64,000 nucleotides of DNA from positions 1,380,001-1,444,000 of the forward strand of contig NZ_ARWA01000001.1 in NCBI RefSeq assembly GCF_000385335.1. The letters are read 5' to 3'. The DNA comes from Methyloferula stellata AR4. Lineage in GTDB: Bacteria > Pseudomonadota > Alphaproteobacteria > Rhizobiales > Beijerinckiaceae. Shown here piece after piece: positions 1 to 9,479 of this stretch. The translations under genes were made by a program, and so were the position numbers. The notes below the pieces were generated by a model. That model searched no databases and was not told the DNA's origin. It worked only from the letters and a program-made list of their open reading frames with translations. How positions within the stretch are numbered: the stretch's first letter is position 1; each line of letters starts with the position of its first letter.

Positions 1-2
1 TT

Positions 3-2618
3 GATTCACGCGGCCTCTCGCCATCGGATGTCGCCCAGGCCATCCAGCAGCAAAACGTCATTCTGCCGTCCGGCGACGTGAAAATCGGCGCTAAGGATTA
101 CACGCTTGCGATGAACAATAGTCCTGACGCGATTGCTGCCATCAACCGGTTTCCGGTGAAGCAGGTCGCGGGGCGGACGGTCTTCGTCGGCGACGTGGCG
201 CATGTTCATGACGGCTATCAGATTCAAACCAATTCGGTCGCCGTCGATGGGCGCCCCGGCGCATTGATGATGGTACGCAAGACCGGCGGCGTCTCGACGC
301 TTGCCGTGATCGACGGCATCAAGGAGGCTATGCCGCAGATCGCCAAATTGCTGCCGCCGGGCGTGACCATCAAGCCGATTTTCGATCAATCGGTCTTCGT
401 CAAGGCTTCGCTCGATAGCGTGCTCATGGGTGGCGCTATGGCGGCCGGACTGACCGCGCTCATGATCCTTTTGTTTTTGGGCAATTGGCGTCTGACGCTC
501 ATCATTCTCGCGACAATTCCGCTCGCCATCATCGCGGCGGTTCTGGTGATCTATCTTGGCGGCGAGACCTTGAACACCATGACGCTTGGCGGCTTCGCGC
601 TCGCCGTCGGCATTCTCGTCGACAATAGCACGGTCGTGATCGAGAACATCGAGCGCCACGTACATGAGGGCGATCCCTTAATCCAAGCGATCGTGACCGG
701 CTGCAGCGAAGTCGCGGTGCCGACAGTGCTGTCGACATTGGCCATCTGCATCGTCTTCGTGCCGGTTTTCTTGCTCCAGGGCACGGCCAAATATCTTTTT
801 TCCCCCTTGTCGCTCTCGGTCTGCGTGTCGTTGATCGCAAGCCTCGCGCTATCCTTCACGCTTGTTCCGGTGCTGTTTGCCTATCTGATGCGTGGTTCGG
901 TTGGAGCCCATCAGCAAAGCCATCCGGCGGCGCGGGTGCGCCGGCGCATCCCCAACCCTTTCAGTCTGATTCACCGCGGGTTTGAATCAGGCTTCAACCG
1001 GTTTCGCGAGGCCTATCACAACAGCGTCGCTTTTTGCGTCGCGCGGGCCGGCGTGACGAGCCTGTTCTTTCTGCTTTTGATCGTCTGTTCCTTGATGCTT
1101 TTCCCGCAGCTCGGGAGGGATTTTTTCCCGCAGGTCGACGCAGGCCAGATGCGCCTTCACGTGCGGGCGCCGCCGGCCACGCGTATCGAAGAGACGCAGC
1201 ATTATTTCGCCGAGGTCGAAGCTGCGATCCGTCAGATCGTGGGGCAGGACCAGATCGATGTGATTCTCGACAATATCGGCCTGCCTTATAGTGGCATCAA
1301 TATCGCCTTGAGCGATTCCGCGACGGTCGGTCCGATGGACGGCGAAATCCTGATATCGCTCAAAAAAAAGCACACGCCGACTGCGGAACATGTCGCCGAT
1401 TTACGGCGCATGCTTCCGCAGCGGTTTCCCGATCTGCAATTCTTCTTTCAACCGGCCGATATCGTCAATCAGGTCCTGAATTTCGGACAGCCCGCGCCGA
1501 TCGATGTCAGAGTCTCGGGTCCTGACGCCCATGAAACCTATGCGCTGGCTCAGAAGGTCGCGCGCGATCTCAAATCGATCCCGGGAATTGTGGACTCGCA
1601 TGTGTTTCAGGTGCCCGACGCGCCGGCGCTCACGATCGATGTCGATCGTACGCTGGCCCGGGAACTCGGCTTGAGCGAAGAGCAAGTCGTCAAAAACGTG
1701 CTCGTCACCACGAATTCGAGCGGCCAGACGGTGCCGAATTTCTGGATCGATCCGAAAAACAGCGTGAGTTATCCGCTGGTCGTGCAGGTGCCGACCTATC
1801 GCATCAATTCAACGCAGGATCTGTCGAGCATCCCCGTGACGCCGGCGGCGGGAGAGGCGCCCAATCAGTTGCTGATGAATATTGCAAACTTCGGACGTAA
1901 GAACGTCCCGATTGTGACGTCTCAGCTTAATATCAGGCCCGTCTTCGACGTGAACGCCGATGTGCAGGGCCGTGATCTGGCTTCGGCGGCCGTAGAAATC
2001 GACAAGGTGCTTGCAGCCGATAAGCCGGCCTCCGCCATTACGATGACGCTCAGCGGGCAGGTTGAGACTATGCGTGAAAGTTTCAACGGCCTGTTCTCCG
2101 GCATGGCGGTCGCCGTGGTGCTTGTCTATCTTATTCTTGTCATCAACTTCCAAAGCTGGATCGATCCGATCATCGTGCTTGCGGCGGTGCCTTTCACTTT
2201 GGCTGGCGTCACCTGGATGTTGTTCCTCACCGGGACCCATATCAGCGTGCCGGCTTTGATGGGCTCCTTGATGTGCATCGGGCTCACCTCCGCGAACAGT
2301 ATTCTTGTGGTCAGCTTCGCCAATCAACGGATGGATATAGGCGACGACAAGGCGACCGCGGCGGTCGTTGCTGGCTATACGCGGCTTCGGCCGGTGTTGA
2401 TGACGGCCGGTGCGATGATCTTGGGCATGATCCCCATGGCTCTGGGCGTCGGCGAGGGTGGCGAACAAAATGCGCCCCTCGCACGCGCCGTTATCGGCGG
2501 GCTTCTCTTTGCAACTTTCGCGACCTTGATTTTTGTGCCGGTCGTCTATCGGACGCTGCGGCCGAAGACCAAGGCTGAAGTCGGATTTCATCTGGACAGG
2601 AGTCTCCAGAATGCATGA
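3..2618 (+). CDS. RND efflux transporter permease subunit (5' partial)
   Basis: Inner-membrane proton-driven pump of the HAE/AcrB-like RND superfamily; 871 residues are visible and roughly the first 150-200 are missing beyond the left edge, since the frame is already open at base 3. Visible family marks are the periplasmic segment beginning GLSPSDVAQAIQQQNVILP, hydrophobic helices from about base 420, the motif GILVDNSTVVIENIERH after the third visible helix (RND motif D region, acidic residue next to N), a large second periplasmic domain, and the closing helices with GMIPMALGVGEGGEQNAPL. The adaptor gene overlaps its stop by ATGA, and an outer-membrane factor follows, so the three form one operon. 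The substrate cannot be read from the sequence. Confidence 0.95.
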   Translation, partial: DSRGLSPSDVAQAIQQQNVILPSGDVKIGAKDYTLAMNNSPDAIAAINRFPVKQVAGRTVFVGDVAHVHDGYQIQTNSVAVDGRPGALMMVRKTGGVSTLAVIDGIKEAMPQIAKLLPPGVTIKPIFDQSVFVKASLDSVLMGGAMAAGLTALMILLFLGNWRLTLIILATIPLAIIAAVLVIYLGGETLNTMTLGGFALAVGILVDNSTVVIENIERHVHEGDPLIQAIVTGCSEVAVPTVLSTLAICIVFVPVFLLQGTAKYLFSPLSLSVCVSLIASLALSFTLVPVLFAYLMRGSVGAHQQSHPAARVRRRIPNPFSLIHRGFESGFNRFREAYHNSVAFCVARAGVTSLFFLLLIVCSLMLFPQLGRDFFPQVDAGQMRLHVRAPPATRIEETQHYFAEVEAAIRQIVGQDQIDVILDNIGLPYSGINIALSDSATVGPMDGEILISLKKKHTPTAEHVADLRRMLPQRFPDLQFFFQPADIVNQVLNFGQPAPIDVRVSGPDAHETYALAQKVARDLKSIPGIVDSHVFQVPDAPALTIDVDRTLARELGLSEEQVVKNVLVTTNSSGQTVPNFWIDPKNSVSYPLVVQVPTYRINSTQDLSSIPVTPAAGEAPNQLLMNIANFGRKNVPIVTSQLNIRPVFDVNADVQGRDLASAAVEIDKVLAADKPASAITMTLSGQVETMRESFNGLFSGMAVAVVLVYLILVINFQSWIDPIIVLAAVPFTLAGVTWMLFLTGTHISVPALMGSLMCIGLTSANSILVVSFANQRMDIGDDKATAAVVAGYTRLRPVLMTAGAMILGMIPMALGVGEGGEQNAPLARAVIGGLLFATFATLIFVPVVYRTLRPKTKAEVGFHLDRSLQNA

Positions 2619-3919
2619 GCGCAGCCTTTCAATCAGCAGGAATCATAATGTCGCTTAGGGATGCCGCGAATCCGAATTCGAGAGATGGCGAAAGCGGACC
2701 TTCGGCCAAGCCTGCGGGCGGGCGCGGCATGATCTGGCTCGCGGCCTCGGTCGCAATCGCGCTCGGCGTCGGCTTTGTCTTGACACATCGTGAGAGAGCT
2801 ACGGCTGAGGCGCATCTGGCGGAAACGACGCGGCAAGACGTGGCCGCACCGCCGACCGTCGATGTTGTGACGGCGAATGCATCTTCGACAGCGGAACCTT
2901 TGTCGCTGCCGGGCGAAACCGCGGCCTGGTATGCGACGACGCTTTATGCACGTGTGAACGGTTATGTCGACAAGTGGCTTGTCGATATCGGCGATCGCGT
3001 CCATGCCGGACAGGTCCTTGCGACGATCGATACGCCGGAACTCGACGCCGAGCTCCAGGCTGCGAAAGCAAAATTGAACGCGAGCGAAGCGCAAGTGCAG
3101 GTTCGGCAGGCGCGTGCCGATTTCGCTAAAACGACCTATGATCGCTGGCGGGACTCGCCTAAGGGAGTCGTATCCGACCAGGATAGGGAATCCAAAAAAT
3201 CGGAAAGCGCGGAAGCCGTTGCCGAACTCAACGCGGCGCGCGCCCAAGTTGTGCTTCAGCAGGCCGAGGTCGACCGGCTCTCGGCGCTGACCGAATTCAA
3301 GAAAGTCAAGGCGCCCTTTGATGGCACGATCGTGCAGAGGCACATTGACGTAGGCGATCTTGTGACGGCCGGAAGCACGAACAGCACATCTTCGCTTTTC
3401 CGGCTCACGCAGGATGACCCGATCCGCGTCTTCGTGAACGCGCCGCAGAGTGCCGCGCAGGAGCTGATGCAGCTTGGTACGCCAGCCACGATCACATCGA
3501 GCAACCGGCCGGATTTGCGAATCGAAGGCAAAGTCACCCGCACGGCGCGCGCCATCAACCCGCAGGCGCGTACGCTTCGGGTTGAGGTCGATATCAGCAA
3601 CCCGAAGGGCAGGCTTGTGTCTGGAATGTATGTGCAGGTCGCTTTCAGGCTTAAGAGTAGCGGCCTGATCCAAGTGCCGGCAGCGGCGCTTTTGTTTCGC
3701 TCCGGCGGTCCGCAGGTCGCTGTCGTGGATGACCAGAACGTAGTTAGATTTCAAAGCGTTTCGATTGCCAGAGATAATGGGAACGTGGTCGATATAGGCT
3801 CCGGACTTGAAATGGGCGACAAAGTGGCACTCAATATGAGCAGCCAGATCGTGGCGGGAGAAAAAGTCCAAGCCAACGAAATCGATCAGGAACCCAAGCA
3901 TGCTGCCTCAGCACCATAA
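2615..3919 (+). CDS. RND efflux periplasmic adaptor subunit (membrane fusion protein)
   Basis: 434-residue HlyD/AcrA-type adaptor that bridges the pump and the outer-membrane channel in the periplasm. It has an N-terminal membrane anchor (about residues 38-58), a lipoyl half-motif around YARVNGYVDKWLVDIGDRV, a coiled-coil hairpin rich in Ala, Gln and Glu (about 135-220), the second lipoyl half (KVKAPFDGTIVQRHIDVGD) and a beta-barrel/MP domain. The ATG overlaps the permease stop (ATGA), with AGGAG about 12 bases upstream. An alternative ATG at 2648 has AGGAA at better spacing and would shorten the cytoplasmic tail by 11 residues. Second gene of the efflux operon. Confidence 0.93.
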   Translation: MSAAFQSAGIIMSLRDAANPNSRDGESGPSAKPAGGRGMIWLAASVAIALGVGFVLTHRERATAEAHLAETTRQDVAAPPTVDVVTANASSTAEPLSLPGETAAWYATTLYARVNGYVDKWLVDIGDRVHAGQVLATIDTPELDAELQAAKAKLNASEAQVQVRQARADFAKTTYDRWRDSPKGVVSDQDRESKKSESAEAVAELNAARAQVVLQQAEVDRLSALTEFKKVKAPFDGTIVQRHIDVGDLVTAGSTNSTSSLFRLTQDDPIRVFVNAPQSAAQELMQLGTPATITSSNRPDLRIEGKVTRTARAINPQARTLRVEVDISNPKGRLVSGMYVQVAFRLKSSGLIQVPAAALLFRSGGPQVAVVDDQNVVRFQSVSIARDNGNVVDIGSGLEMGDKVALNMSSQIVAGEKVQANEIDQEPKHAASAP

Positions 3920-3949
3920 TCCTCTCCGGCGGGGCGTCTCGACATTGGA

Positions 3950-5491
3950 ATGGCGAGCGTGAGGCGGCAGATTTTCGCTGGCGCGCTTTTGCTCACCACC
4001 GGTTTGGCCGGTTGCGCCGTCGGGCCCGATTATCAAATGCCGATTCTGTCGGTTCCCGAGACGTTCATCGGCAAGCCTGTCGAGCATGTCTCGAAATCCG
4101 AGGAACGCCCGAGCGTCGATCTCAACCAATGGTGGCGCTCTCTGCGCGACCGCGAACTTGATTCGCTGATCGCTCGCGCGCTTCAATCGAATCTCGATCT
4201 TGAAATAGCGCTGACCCGGCTGCAGGAAGCTCAGGCCCAGATGGGTGTCGAGATCGGGCAGGCGCTTCCGAGCGTCGATGGTTCGGGCGGCGCGGCGACC
4301 GGCACTGGCACGGACAACACGAACGGCCGCGCTTTATCTTTGCTCAGATCCGGTGACAATAGGACCAATCTGACGCGCATCGACGAGCTTGGCGGTCTCG
4401 CGGCGAGCTGGGAACTCGATATTTTCGGCAAATTCCGGCGCCGGATCGAAGCTGCGAATGCCGATGCCGAAGCCCTGGCCGACGCGCGCGATTGGGTCTT
4501 CGTAACGGTCGCAGCCGACGTCGCGCGCGCCTATCTCGATATGCGGGCGCTTCAAGGCGAGTTGAGCGTCTTGCAACTGAACATTCGAGTCGCGCAAAAC
4601 GGTTTGGATCTCGCTCAGACGCGTTTCAACCGAGGCCTCACCAATGAGATGGATGTGACCTTGGCGCAACGGCAATTGGCGACGTTGCAATCCGATGTCG
4701 CACCGCTCGAAGCGCAAATCGCGGTCAGCCAGCATGTGATTGCTACTCTTCTCGGGCAATTCCCGGAGGACCTCGCCAAAGAATTGGCAAAGCCTGGGCC
4801 TATCCCGGTCCTCCCGGCCCATATTCCCGTCGGCCTGCCCGTCGATCTTCTGCGGCGGAGGCCCGATATTCACGAGGCTGAACGGCGCCTCGCGGCGGCG
4901 ACGGCGCGCATAGGCGTCGCGACGGCCGATCTTTTTCCAAGCGTGATCGTCAGCGCCGCCGGCGGCGCGCAAGGCGGCCCGCGGACGTCCGCTTCGGTCA
5001 TTCCCTTGACGATGATCGGATCGCTTGGCCCGGCGCTCTATTGGCCGGTGCTCGACTTCGGCACGCTCGATGCCAAAATCGAAATCGCCGACCTGCAAAC
5101 CCACGAGCTGATGGTCAGCTACAGGCAGAGCATTTTAGCGGCCGTACAGCAGGTCGACGATGCGATCGCCCTGTTCCGTGCCGAGCAGGACCGCCTGCGA
5201 AATCTCGATCGCGCCCTCGCGGCGGCCCACAAAACCACGAAGCTTGCGACGGAACAATATGATCGCGGCCTGACCGATTTCCTCAATGTCGTCGACGCCG
5301 AACGACAGGAATTCGACCTTGAGGAGCAACAGGTCGCGGCTCGCCGCAAGGCTGCGCAAGAGCTTATCGCACTTTACAAAGCGCTTGGGGGAGGCTGGCC
5401 GCTCAATGAACTGCTGCCGCCGCTCCGCCAGCCGCAGCCGGCGATCATTGCGGCTGCGCGGCAGTTGTTCGGTCCGCAACCGCGTCCATAG
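3950..5491 (+). CDS. Efflux outer-membrane lipoprotein, NodT/TolC family
   Basis: 513-residue outer-membrane factor. The N-terminus is a lipoprotein signal with lipobox LAGC followed by AVGPDYQMP, the usual opening of the NodT family. Two OEP repeats follow, each with long alpha-helical stretches (about residues 60-260 and 275-490); the second contains the characteristic GLPVDLLRRRPDIHEAER. It lies 30 bases after the adaptor gene and completes an RND tripartite pump. No local regulator gene is visible on the right side; one could lie left of the window. Confidence 0.93.
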   Translation: MASVRRQIFAGALLLTTGLAGCAVGPDYQMPILSVPETFIGKPVEHVSKSEERPSVDLNQWWRSLRDRELDSLIARALQSNLDLEIALTRLQEAQAQMGVEIGQALPSVDGSGGAATGTGTDNTNGRALSLLRSGDNRTNLTRIDELGGLAASWELDIFGKFRRRIEAANADAEALADARDWVFVTVAADVARAYLDMRALQGELSVLQLNIRVAQNGLDLAQTRFNRGLTNEMDVTLAQRQLATLQSDVAPLEAQIAVSQHVIATLLGQFPEDLAKELAKPGPIPVLPAHIPVGLPVDLLRRRPDIHEAERRLAAATARIGVATADLFPSVIVSAAGGAQGGPRTSASVIPLTMIGSLGPALYWPVLDFGTLDAKIEIADLQTHELMVSYRQSILAAVQQVDDAIALFRAEQDRLRNLDRALAAAHKTTKLATEQYDRGLTDFLNVVDAERQEFDLEEQQVAARRKAAQELIALYKALGGGWPLNELLPPLRQPQPAIIAAARQLFGPQPRP

Positions 5492-5523
5492 ACGAGGCGG
5501 TGCAATGCTGCACTTCGCCGATG

Positions 5524-5778
5524 TCAATAAGGCCGATGCCAGCGCGCCGCCGCTCTTGCGGAGCAGCTAAAGCCGCAAGGAATACCTTCGAGCGACCGGA
5601 TGAAGTCGGTCTGACTGCCATATCTGCCGTGCGGCCCCTGATACTGATCCGGCGCGGAGGTTGCGCCATATTGATATGCGGGCGGGTAGAAGACTTGCGC
5701 CGCATGTGCCGCGGAAATGGCCAAGCCGCCGGCTAATACAACCGACAACGGCAATGCAAAAGCTATGGTCCGTTTCAT
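5524..5778 (-). CDS. Small secreted protein with PCGxxCSARA motif
   Basis: 84-residue protein with a clear Sec signal peptide (MKRTIAFALPLSVVLAGGLA then AHA-A). The mature part is short and Tyr/Pro/Gly-rich and ends in GIPCGFSCSARAAARW, two cysteines four residues apart that could form a disulfide. The start MKRT was chosen because the signal peptide begins there. The gene at 16548-16835 encodes a clear relative (YG..APD....DF.R...G.PCG..CSARA.A.W). An EcfG-type promoter lies upstream at 5835-5860 on the same strand, suggesting general-stress induction. Function unknown. Confidence 0.82.
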   Translation of the reverse strand: MKRTIAFALPLSVVLAGGLAISAAHAAQVFYPPAYQYGATSAPDQYQGPHGRYGSQTDFIRSLEGIPCGFSCSARAAARWHRPY

Positions 5779-5834
5779 GTTGAGCGCCTCCCGTTGAAGC
5801 AAAGCGAATCACTTCGTTGTTCGCTTCAACTCAA

Positions 5835-5860
5835 AACGGGAATGCCGTGGCGCATGTTCC
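5835..5860 (-). promoter_or_regulatory. EcfG (general stress sigma) promoter
   Basis: On the minus strand the bases read GGAAC, a 17-base spacer, then CGTT, matching the alphaproteobacterial EcfG consensus GGAAC-N16/17-[CG]GTT. The gene start is about 57 bases downstream at 5778. Confidence 0.75.
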
Positions 5861-5925
5861 GTATTCTCATTTGAAATCGCGTTTAGTCAGCGGCGCTCGC
5901 GCAAATATGGCCGTGACGACGGCAA

Positions 5926-5953
5926 GAAAAAAGCGGGCCCGGAGGCCCGCTTT
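5926..5953 (-). terminator. Rho-independent terminator of the porin gene
   Basis: On the minus strand a GC-rich hairpin (AAGCGGGCC, 4-base loop, GGCCCGCTT) is followed by a T run. It lies about 30 bases after the porin stop codon. Confidence 0.8.
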
Positions 5954-5980
5954 CAAGATTCGTCTCAACCTGGTTGAGGC

Positions 5981-7828
5981 TCAGTATTTCGCAACCAGCG
6001 GCGGCGCCACCGGCGGAGCCGCGAACGGATAGTAGCGCATGCTGGTCAAGAACATGTGCTGGTCCGCTTTTGCCGAATAGGAGGGAGCCGTCAGAGCTGT
6101 CTGAGTTGTAAAGATATCGCGCTGGGTGAAGGAATATTGCAGGCCGACGCGGACTTCACCGAAGGAGCCGCTATAGACCTTATCCCAGAAACCGCCGGTG
6201 ATTTCCCAAAGAGCCTGGGTTTGACCCGAACACAGCGCGCCAGCGGCATTGAGCGTACCGCAACCGGAGTTGTCGGCATTCGGGATACCATAACCAATGA
6301 TGGTACCGGTCGAAGAGGTTCCGTAGGCGCGGTTTTCTTTCTCGATGCCAGCAAAGGCGTAAATATCGAGCGCCGAAGTGGCATGCAACGTGAGTCCGGC
6401 GGAACCCATGACCTCGCCGATCGGCCGAAGCGAGCCGTCGGGATTGAAGGTCGCATCGGCAAGCAGACCAGCGCCATAGCGGCCGATACCGCGCCCAACC
6501 ATTGCACTTCCCTGGAAGTCGAGCATTTTCGGGATGATCGGCACGACGACACCACCGCCAACGCCGTAGCCCGTCGTATCGTGTTTTGCGAGGACTCCCG
6601 TCGTTCCGGTTATATACGAGGCATCGTAGAGATCCTTGTAAATGCCCATCGCTTCGAGATGGATATCGCGGTCGGCGAACCGGGCCTCATAGGCCACTTT
6701 GCCGATCACATCAGGCACATGGTTCAACGAGTAAGGCTGACCATATTGGCTGAAACCGGCGCCGCTCGCGGTTGCGGAACAGATAGCCGTCAGTCCTCCG
6801 ACGGGTGTCGTAACGGCAGCACCCGATCCGATACCTGTCGATCCGACGCCACTCGCGATGGCCCCCCCGCTGCATGCGCTTGTCGCGAACGTTGTCTGAG
6901 CTTCCTCAAGCGCCAGAGAGAACCACAGATCCTGGCCGAAATTCTTCGTCAGGCGGACGCCTGCCTGACGCGCAAAAATGACACCCGGCAGGAATTGGCC
7001 GTCGATGACCGGCGGCAGCACTTCGTTACGCAGGGTGATGCCCCTGCTGTTCAGCGTGGTCAGAGACCACATCTGACCGCCCGCCAGATGCACGCCGATG
7101 TCGTTCCAATCGACGGCTGCGTAGAGTTGGCGGATGCGCGGCGCGTAGCTGTTCGTATCCGTCGCGTTCGACGTCGTGCCGGCGCCGAGGAAGTCGAACT
7201 CGGCGTAGCCCGAGGCCAAGGTCGCCGGATTGACATAGCCTTCGGCGAGAAGCGCGGCGCGGCTTTGGCGACCCGTCAGACGATATTCGTTCGTGTGTGA
7301 AAGCGGATTGTTGCCGAGCGGAATATTACCCCAGGCGCTGTTGATGTCGGAATTGGTCGTCTTGCCTCTGAACACGCTTTCGCCGGCCAGGAAGCCGCCG
7401 GGCGAAAGGGTAATTCCGCCAAACACCAATTTCTTATCGGCGGTAACGAAGGCCGGAAGTGCTCCCGGCGGGATCGCGGCGGCGGCAGGCTGAGCCACAT
7501 AGACAGGCCGCTGCTCTTCAACCTTGCGGACCTTTTCTTGCGTGCGCTTGGTCTCGCCTTTCATGCTGGAAATCGCGGCTTTCATCTCGCGGTTTTCGGC
7601 CTTCAGCGCCGCGATTTCCGCGGCAAGCTCCTGCACCGTCACGGTCGGCTCGGCGTGCAGGGCAGCCGGCGCGCAGGTGAGCATGAGGCTTGCTGCGAGG
7701 CCCAGGGGCCAATAGCGAGCGGCCCTCGTGCCAAAGTCGGTCATGGACCGGATGGTCCGCGCGTCATTATCTTCCGCCGGACAAGGTATAGCCTTCGTCA
7801 GCCGCGAAGGCTTGTTCTTAAAATTCAT
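5981..7828 (-). CDS. Porin with N-terminal coiled coil
   Basis: About 615-residue outer-membrane protein. A long positively charged N-terminus precedes a Sec signal core ending in APAALHA. Next comes a heptad-like coiled coil (QELAAEIAALKAENREMKAAI, about residues 75-105), a Pro/Ala linker, then a Gly- and aromatic-rich region with alternating beta-strand pattern. The C-terminus is SMRYYPF followed by a short APP tail. This plan (coiled coil plus barrel) is seen in DcaP-like and other trimeric alphaproteobacterial porins. The start at 7828 has GGGGGA five to six bases upstream; a later ATG (7744) immediately before the signal core is possible. Monocistronic, with a strong terminator. Substrate unknown. 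Confidence 0.85.
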   Translation of the reverse strand: MNFKNKPSRLTKAIPCPAEDNDARTIRSMTDFGTRAARYWPLGLAASLMLTCAPAALHAEPTVTVQELAAEIAALKAENREMKAAISSMKGETKRTQEKVRKVEEQRPVYVAQPAAAAIPPGALPAFVTADKKLVFGGITLSPGGFLAGESVFRGKTTNSDINSAWGNIPLGNNPLSHTNEYRLTGRQSRAALLAEGYVNPATLASGYAEFDFLGAGTTSNATDTNSYAPRIRQLYAAVDWNDIGVHLAGGQMWSLTTLNSRGITLRNEVLPPVIDGQFLPGVIFARQAGVRLTKNFGQDLWFSLALEEAQTTFATSACSGGAIASGVGSTGIGSGAAVTTPVGGLTAICSATASGAGFSQYGQPYSLNHVPDVIGKVAYEARFADRDIHLEAMGIYKDLYDASYITGTTGVLAKHDTTGYGVGGGVVVPIIPKMLDFQGSAMVGRGIGRYGAGLLADATFNPDGSLRPIGEVMGSAGLTLHATSALDIYAFAGIEKENRAYGTSSTGTIIGYGIPNADNSGCGTLNAAGALCSGQTQALWEITGGFWDKVYSGSFGEVRVGLQYSFTQRDIFTTQTALTAPSYSAKADQHMFLTSMRYYPFAAPPVAPPLVAKY

Positions 7829-8191
7829 GAGATCCCCCAACCTCAAGCCGGCAACGGGCCGGTCTTTGCTGTATCAGCATCAATACGGATGGGCTGGGAT
7901 ACCATTGAAAAAAAATTTAGTTTTAAGTTTTGAAAGCGCCTGTTGCAGGTTTGTCGCATTGGCCTTGATGGCGTTTTTATCGCTCTTTTTGTCAAACGGT
8001 CGTCATTCTAAGAGGTTCGACCTGCATATCCCAACATGTGTGCGACTCCGTAATCCAAATGGCGCCGCTATGTGTGATAAGCCTGCGTGTTCCTCATGCC
8101 GGTTTTCGCGAGCAAAGAATGTGGGCGCGATGGGAAGCCGCGCCTGTGCATGATGCGCAGATCGCTATAGCCGGTTCGCGTCTGGCATTAA
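7829..8191. other. Intergenic region without convincing gene
   Basis: This gap separates the porin start from the stop of the next small gene, both on the minus strand. It has an A-rich run near 7908-7925. A plus-strand frame near 7969 has no ribosome binding site and unlikely composition, so I annotate nothing. It probably holds the porin promoter. Confidence 0.5.
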
Positions 8192-8467
8192 TTAGTTGGG
8201 ATTGCCGGCCCCTTCGGGATGAAGGGGGCTCGCACCGAGGCCCATGCGACCGCGCGTGCCGGAGCGATCGAAGTCGGCGCGATCCTGACGCGAATATGCC
8301 GGTACGGTGCCGTGGCTCTCCTGGTAGACGCCATTATATCGATGCGGCTGGTCTGGATAGGCCTGTTGTGCCGCCGCGACTCCGATCGAAGCGATTGCGA
8401 TCGAACCGGCGCAAGCCAAGAGGCGCAGACTGACGCAAACGATTTTGTTTTTCATAGTTGTTTGCAT
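8192..8467 (-). CDS. Small secreted protein, RGRMGLGASPxHPEG type
   Basis: 91-residue protein with a signal peptide (hydrophobic core LLACAGSIAIASIGVAAA) and a short hydrophilic mature part ending in RGRMGLGASPLHPEGAGN. The internal stretch YQESHGT...YS...DFDRSGT resembles the middle of the two PCGxxC proteins in this window, so the three may share an ancestral core with different tails (inference). The start has GGAG seven bases upstream. No EcfG promoter is seen in front. Function unknown. Confidence 0.75.
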   Translation of the reverse strand: MQTTMKNKIVCVSLRLLACAGSIAIASIGVAAAQQAYPDQPHRYNGVYQESHGTVPAYSRQDRADFDRSGTRGRMGLGASPLHPEGAGNPN

Positions 8468-8580
8468 GGGACTGCTCCAGTCATCATCATCGAGCCTTAT
8501 ACGGCGCGGCGAAATATAGATGCCGGAGCACTAGAAGTTGTACTTGAAATAGTTGAATTATTTTTTAGAGTCGCATGTGT

Positions 8581-8658
8581 GGGAGAGCCGTGAAAACGCG
8601 TCCGTCGTGCACTGACCACCCGCCTTGTGCGCAAAGGTCTTGCGTTGGCGCCGACTGT
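8581..8658 (-). pseudogene. Decayed 3' end of a sensor-kinase gene
   Basis: This stretch aligns over its whole length with 9501-9578, the 3' end of the intact sensor kinase gene (about 57 of 79 columns identical with two small gaps, counted by hand). Read on the minus strand it gives TVGANARPLR...FHGSP against TVGAEAKPLRKNWWPLAGL...FYGSP of the intact gene. No kinase catalytic region remains. It sits on the far side of the oxygenase-like gene, as if that gene had been placed into, or duplicated together with, the end of a kinase gene. Confidence 0.6.
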
Positions 8659-8726
8659 TCATTCGAACCTCAGACCATCATTCGCATCGAGTCGACAGAG
8701 AGCTGAGAATGAGGGCAACGCGCCGC

Positions 8727-9386
8727 TCATTCGCCGACAATGGCGTTAAACGAAAGCGAACGGCGTTCGCCTGGGCCAAGGAATGGTTCTGCCACATGCA
8801 GCAGCCAACCAGGGAAGACATATAAAACGCCGATGCTCGGCCGGAAGCTGACGAGCGAGCGTGAAAATCGCTGCCGATCTCCATGGATAAAGTTGATATA
8901 GCCGGCCTTTCGGCCCGATATATATGTCCTCGCGGTTTGCGCTTCGTCGTCTATGCCCGGCGGTAGCCCCAGATAAAGAACCCCCGATACGTCGCACGAG
9001 TGGAAGTGCGCGGGGCTCGATGTCTCGGCGGGTTGGCAGACGATCCAAGCGACATCGACGTGAACGCGCGCCGGCTTTTTGCCTTCGTGGATCTCTGCGT
9101 AACGACTCACAGCCGTTTCGATGAGGTGCTGCAGCGATGCCTTGCCGCCAGCCGTCAAGATATCTGGAGGAACCAGGAATTCCCCCGGACGCTGCATCGT
9201 ATCGGCGAAACGGTTCAGATCGTCGGTGAGCGCTTGCGGCACGCTGGTGCGCGCAATCGTCGGCCCAAACGGCGATAAGAGGTCGATCGCTGGTGCGCCC
9301 TCTACTGGTACGAAGGCTTGCGGATCGCCTTCATATTTGCGCAGGGAGCGTGTTTTGGTCGCGATCCGCCGTTCCTGATCCGACAT
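8727..9386 (-). CDS. Putative 2OG-Fe(II) oxygenase-like protein
   Basis: 219-residue soluble protein. The second half resembles the putative 2OG-Fe(II) oxygenase family (PF13759 type): HVDVAWIVCQ, then AHFHSCDVSGVLYLGLPPG, with a His and an Asp that could bind iron, then FPGWLLHVAEPF with the distal His and GERRSLSFNAI with the candidate 2-oxoglutarate Arg. These are family-based readings, not proof of activity. The ATG at 9386 was preferred over an upstream TTG; its ribosome binding site is weak. It lies between the sensor-kinase gene and a decayed copy of that gene's end, in the same orientation, which points to a rearranged locus. Substrate unknown. Confidence 0.72.
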   Translation of the reverse strand: MSDQERRIATKTRSLRKYEGDPQAFVPVEGAPAIDLLSPFGPTIARTSVPQALTDDLNRFADTMQRPGEFLVPPDILTAGGKASLQHLIETAVSRYAEIHEGKKPARVHVDVAWIVCQPAETSSPAHFHSCDVSGVLYLGLPPGIDDEAQTARTYISGRKAGYINFIHGDRQRFSRSLVSFRPSIGVLYVFPGWLLHVAEPFLGPGERRSLSFNAIVGE

Positions 9387-9479
9387 GGCGGTGATTGGCC
9401 CTGGTTTTGAACGATGCGCGACAGGAAAATCACCCCGATCGCCATGCCATAAATTATCGCACAATTTTTGACGTCGTGC

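Noticed and set aside
2633-3901. Open frame opposite the RND adaptor
   Set aside because: Antisense shadow, no recognisable domain.
7969-8153. Plus-strand frame in the porin upstream spacer
   Set aside because: No ribosome binding site and atypical composition.
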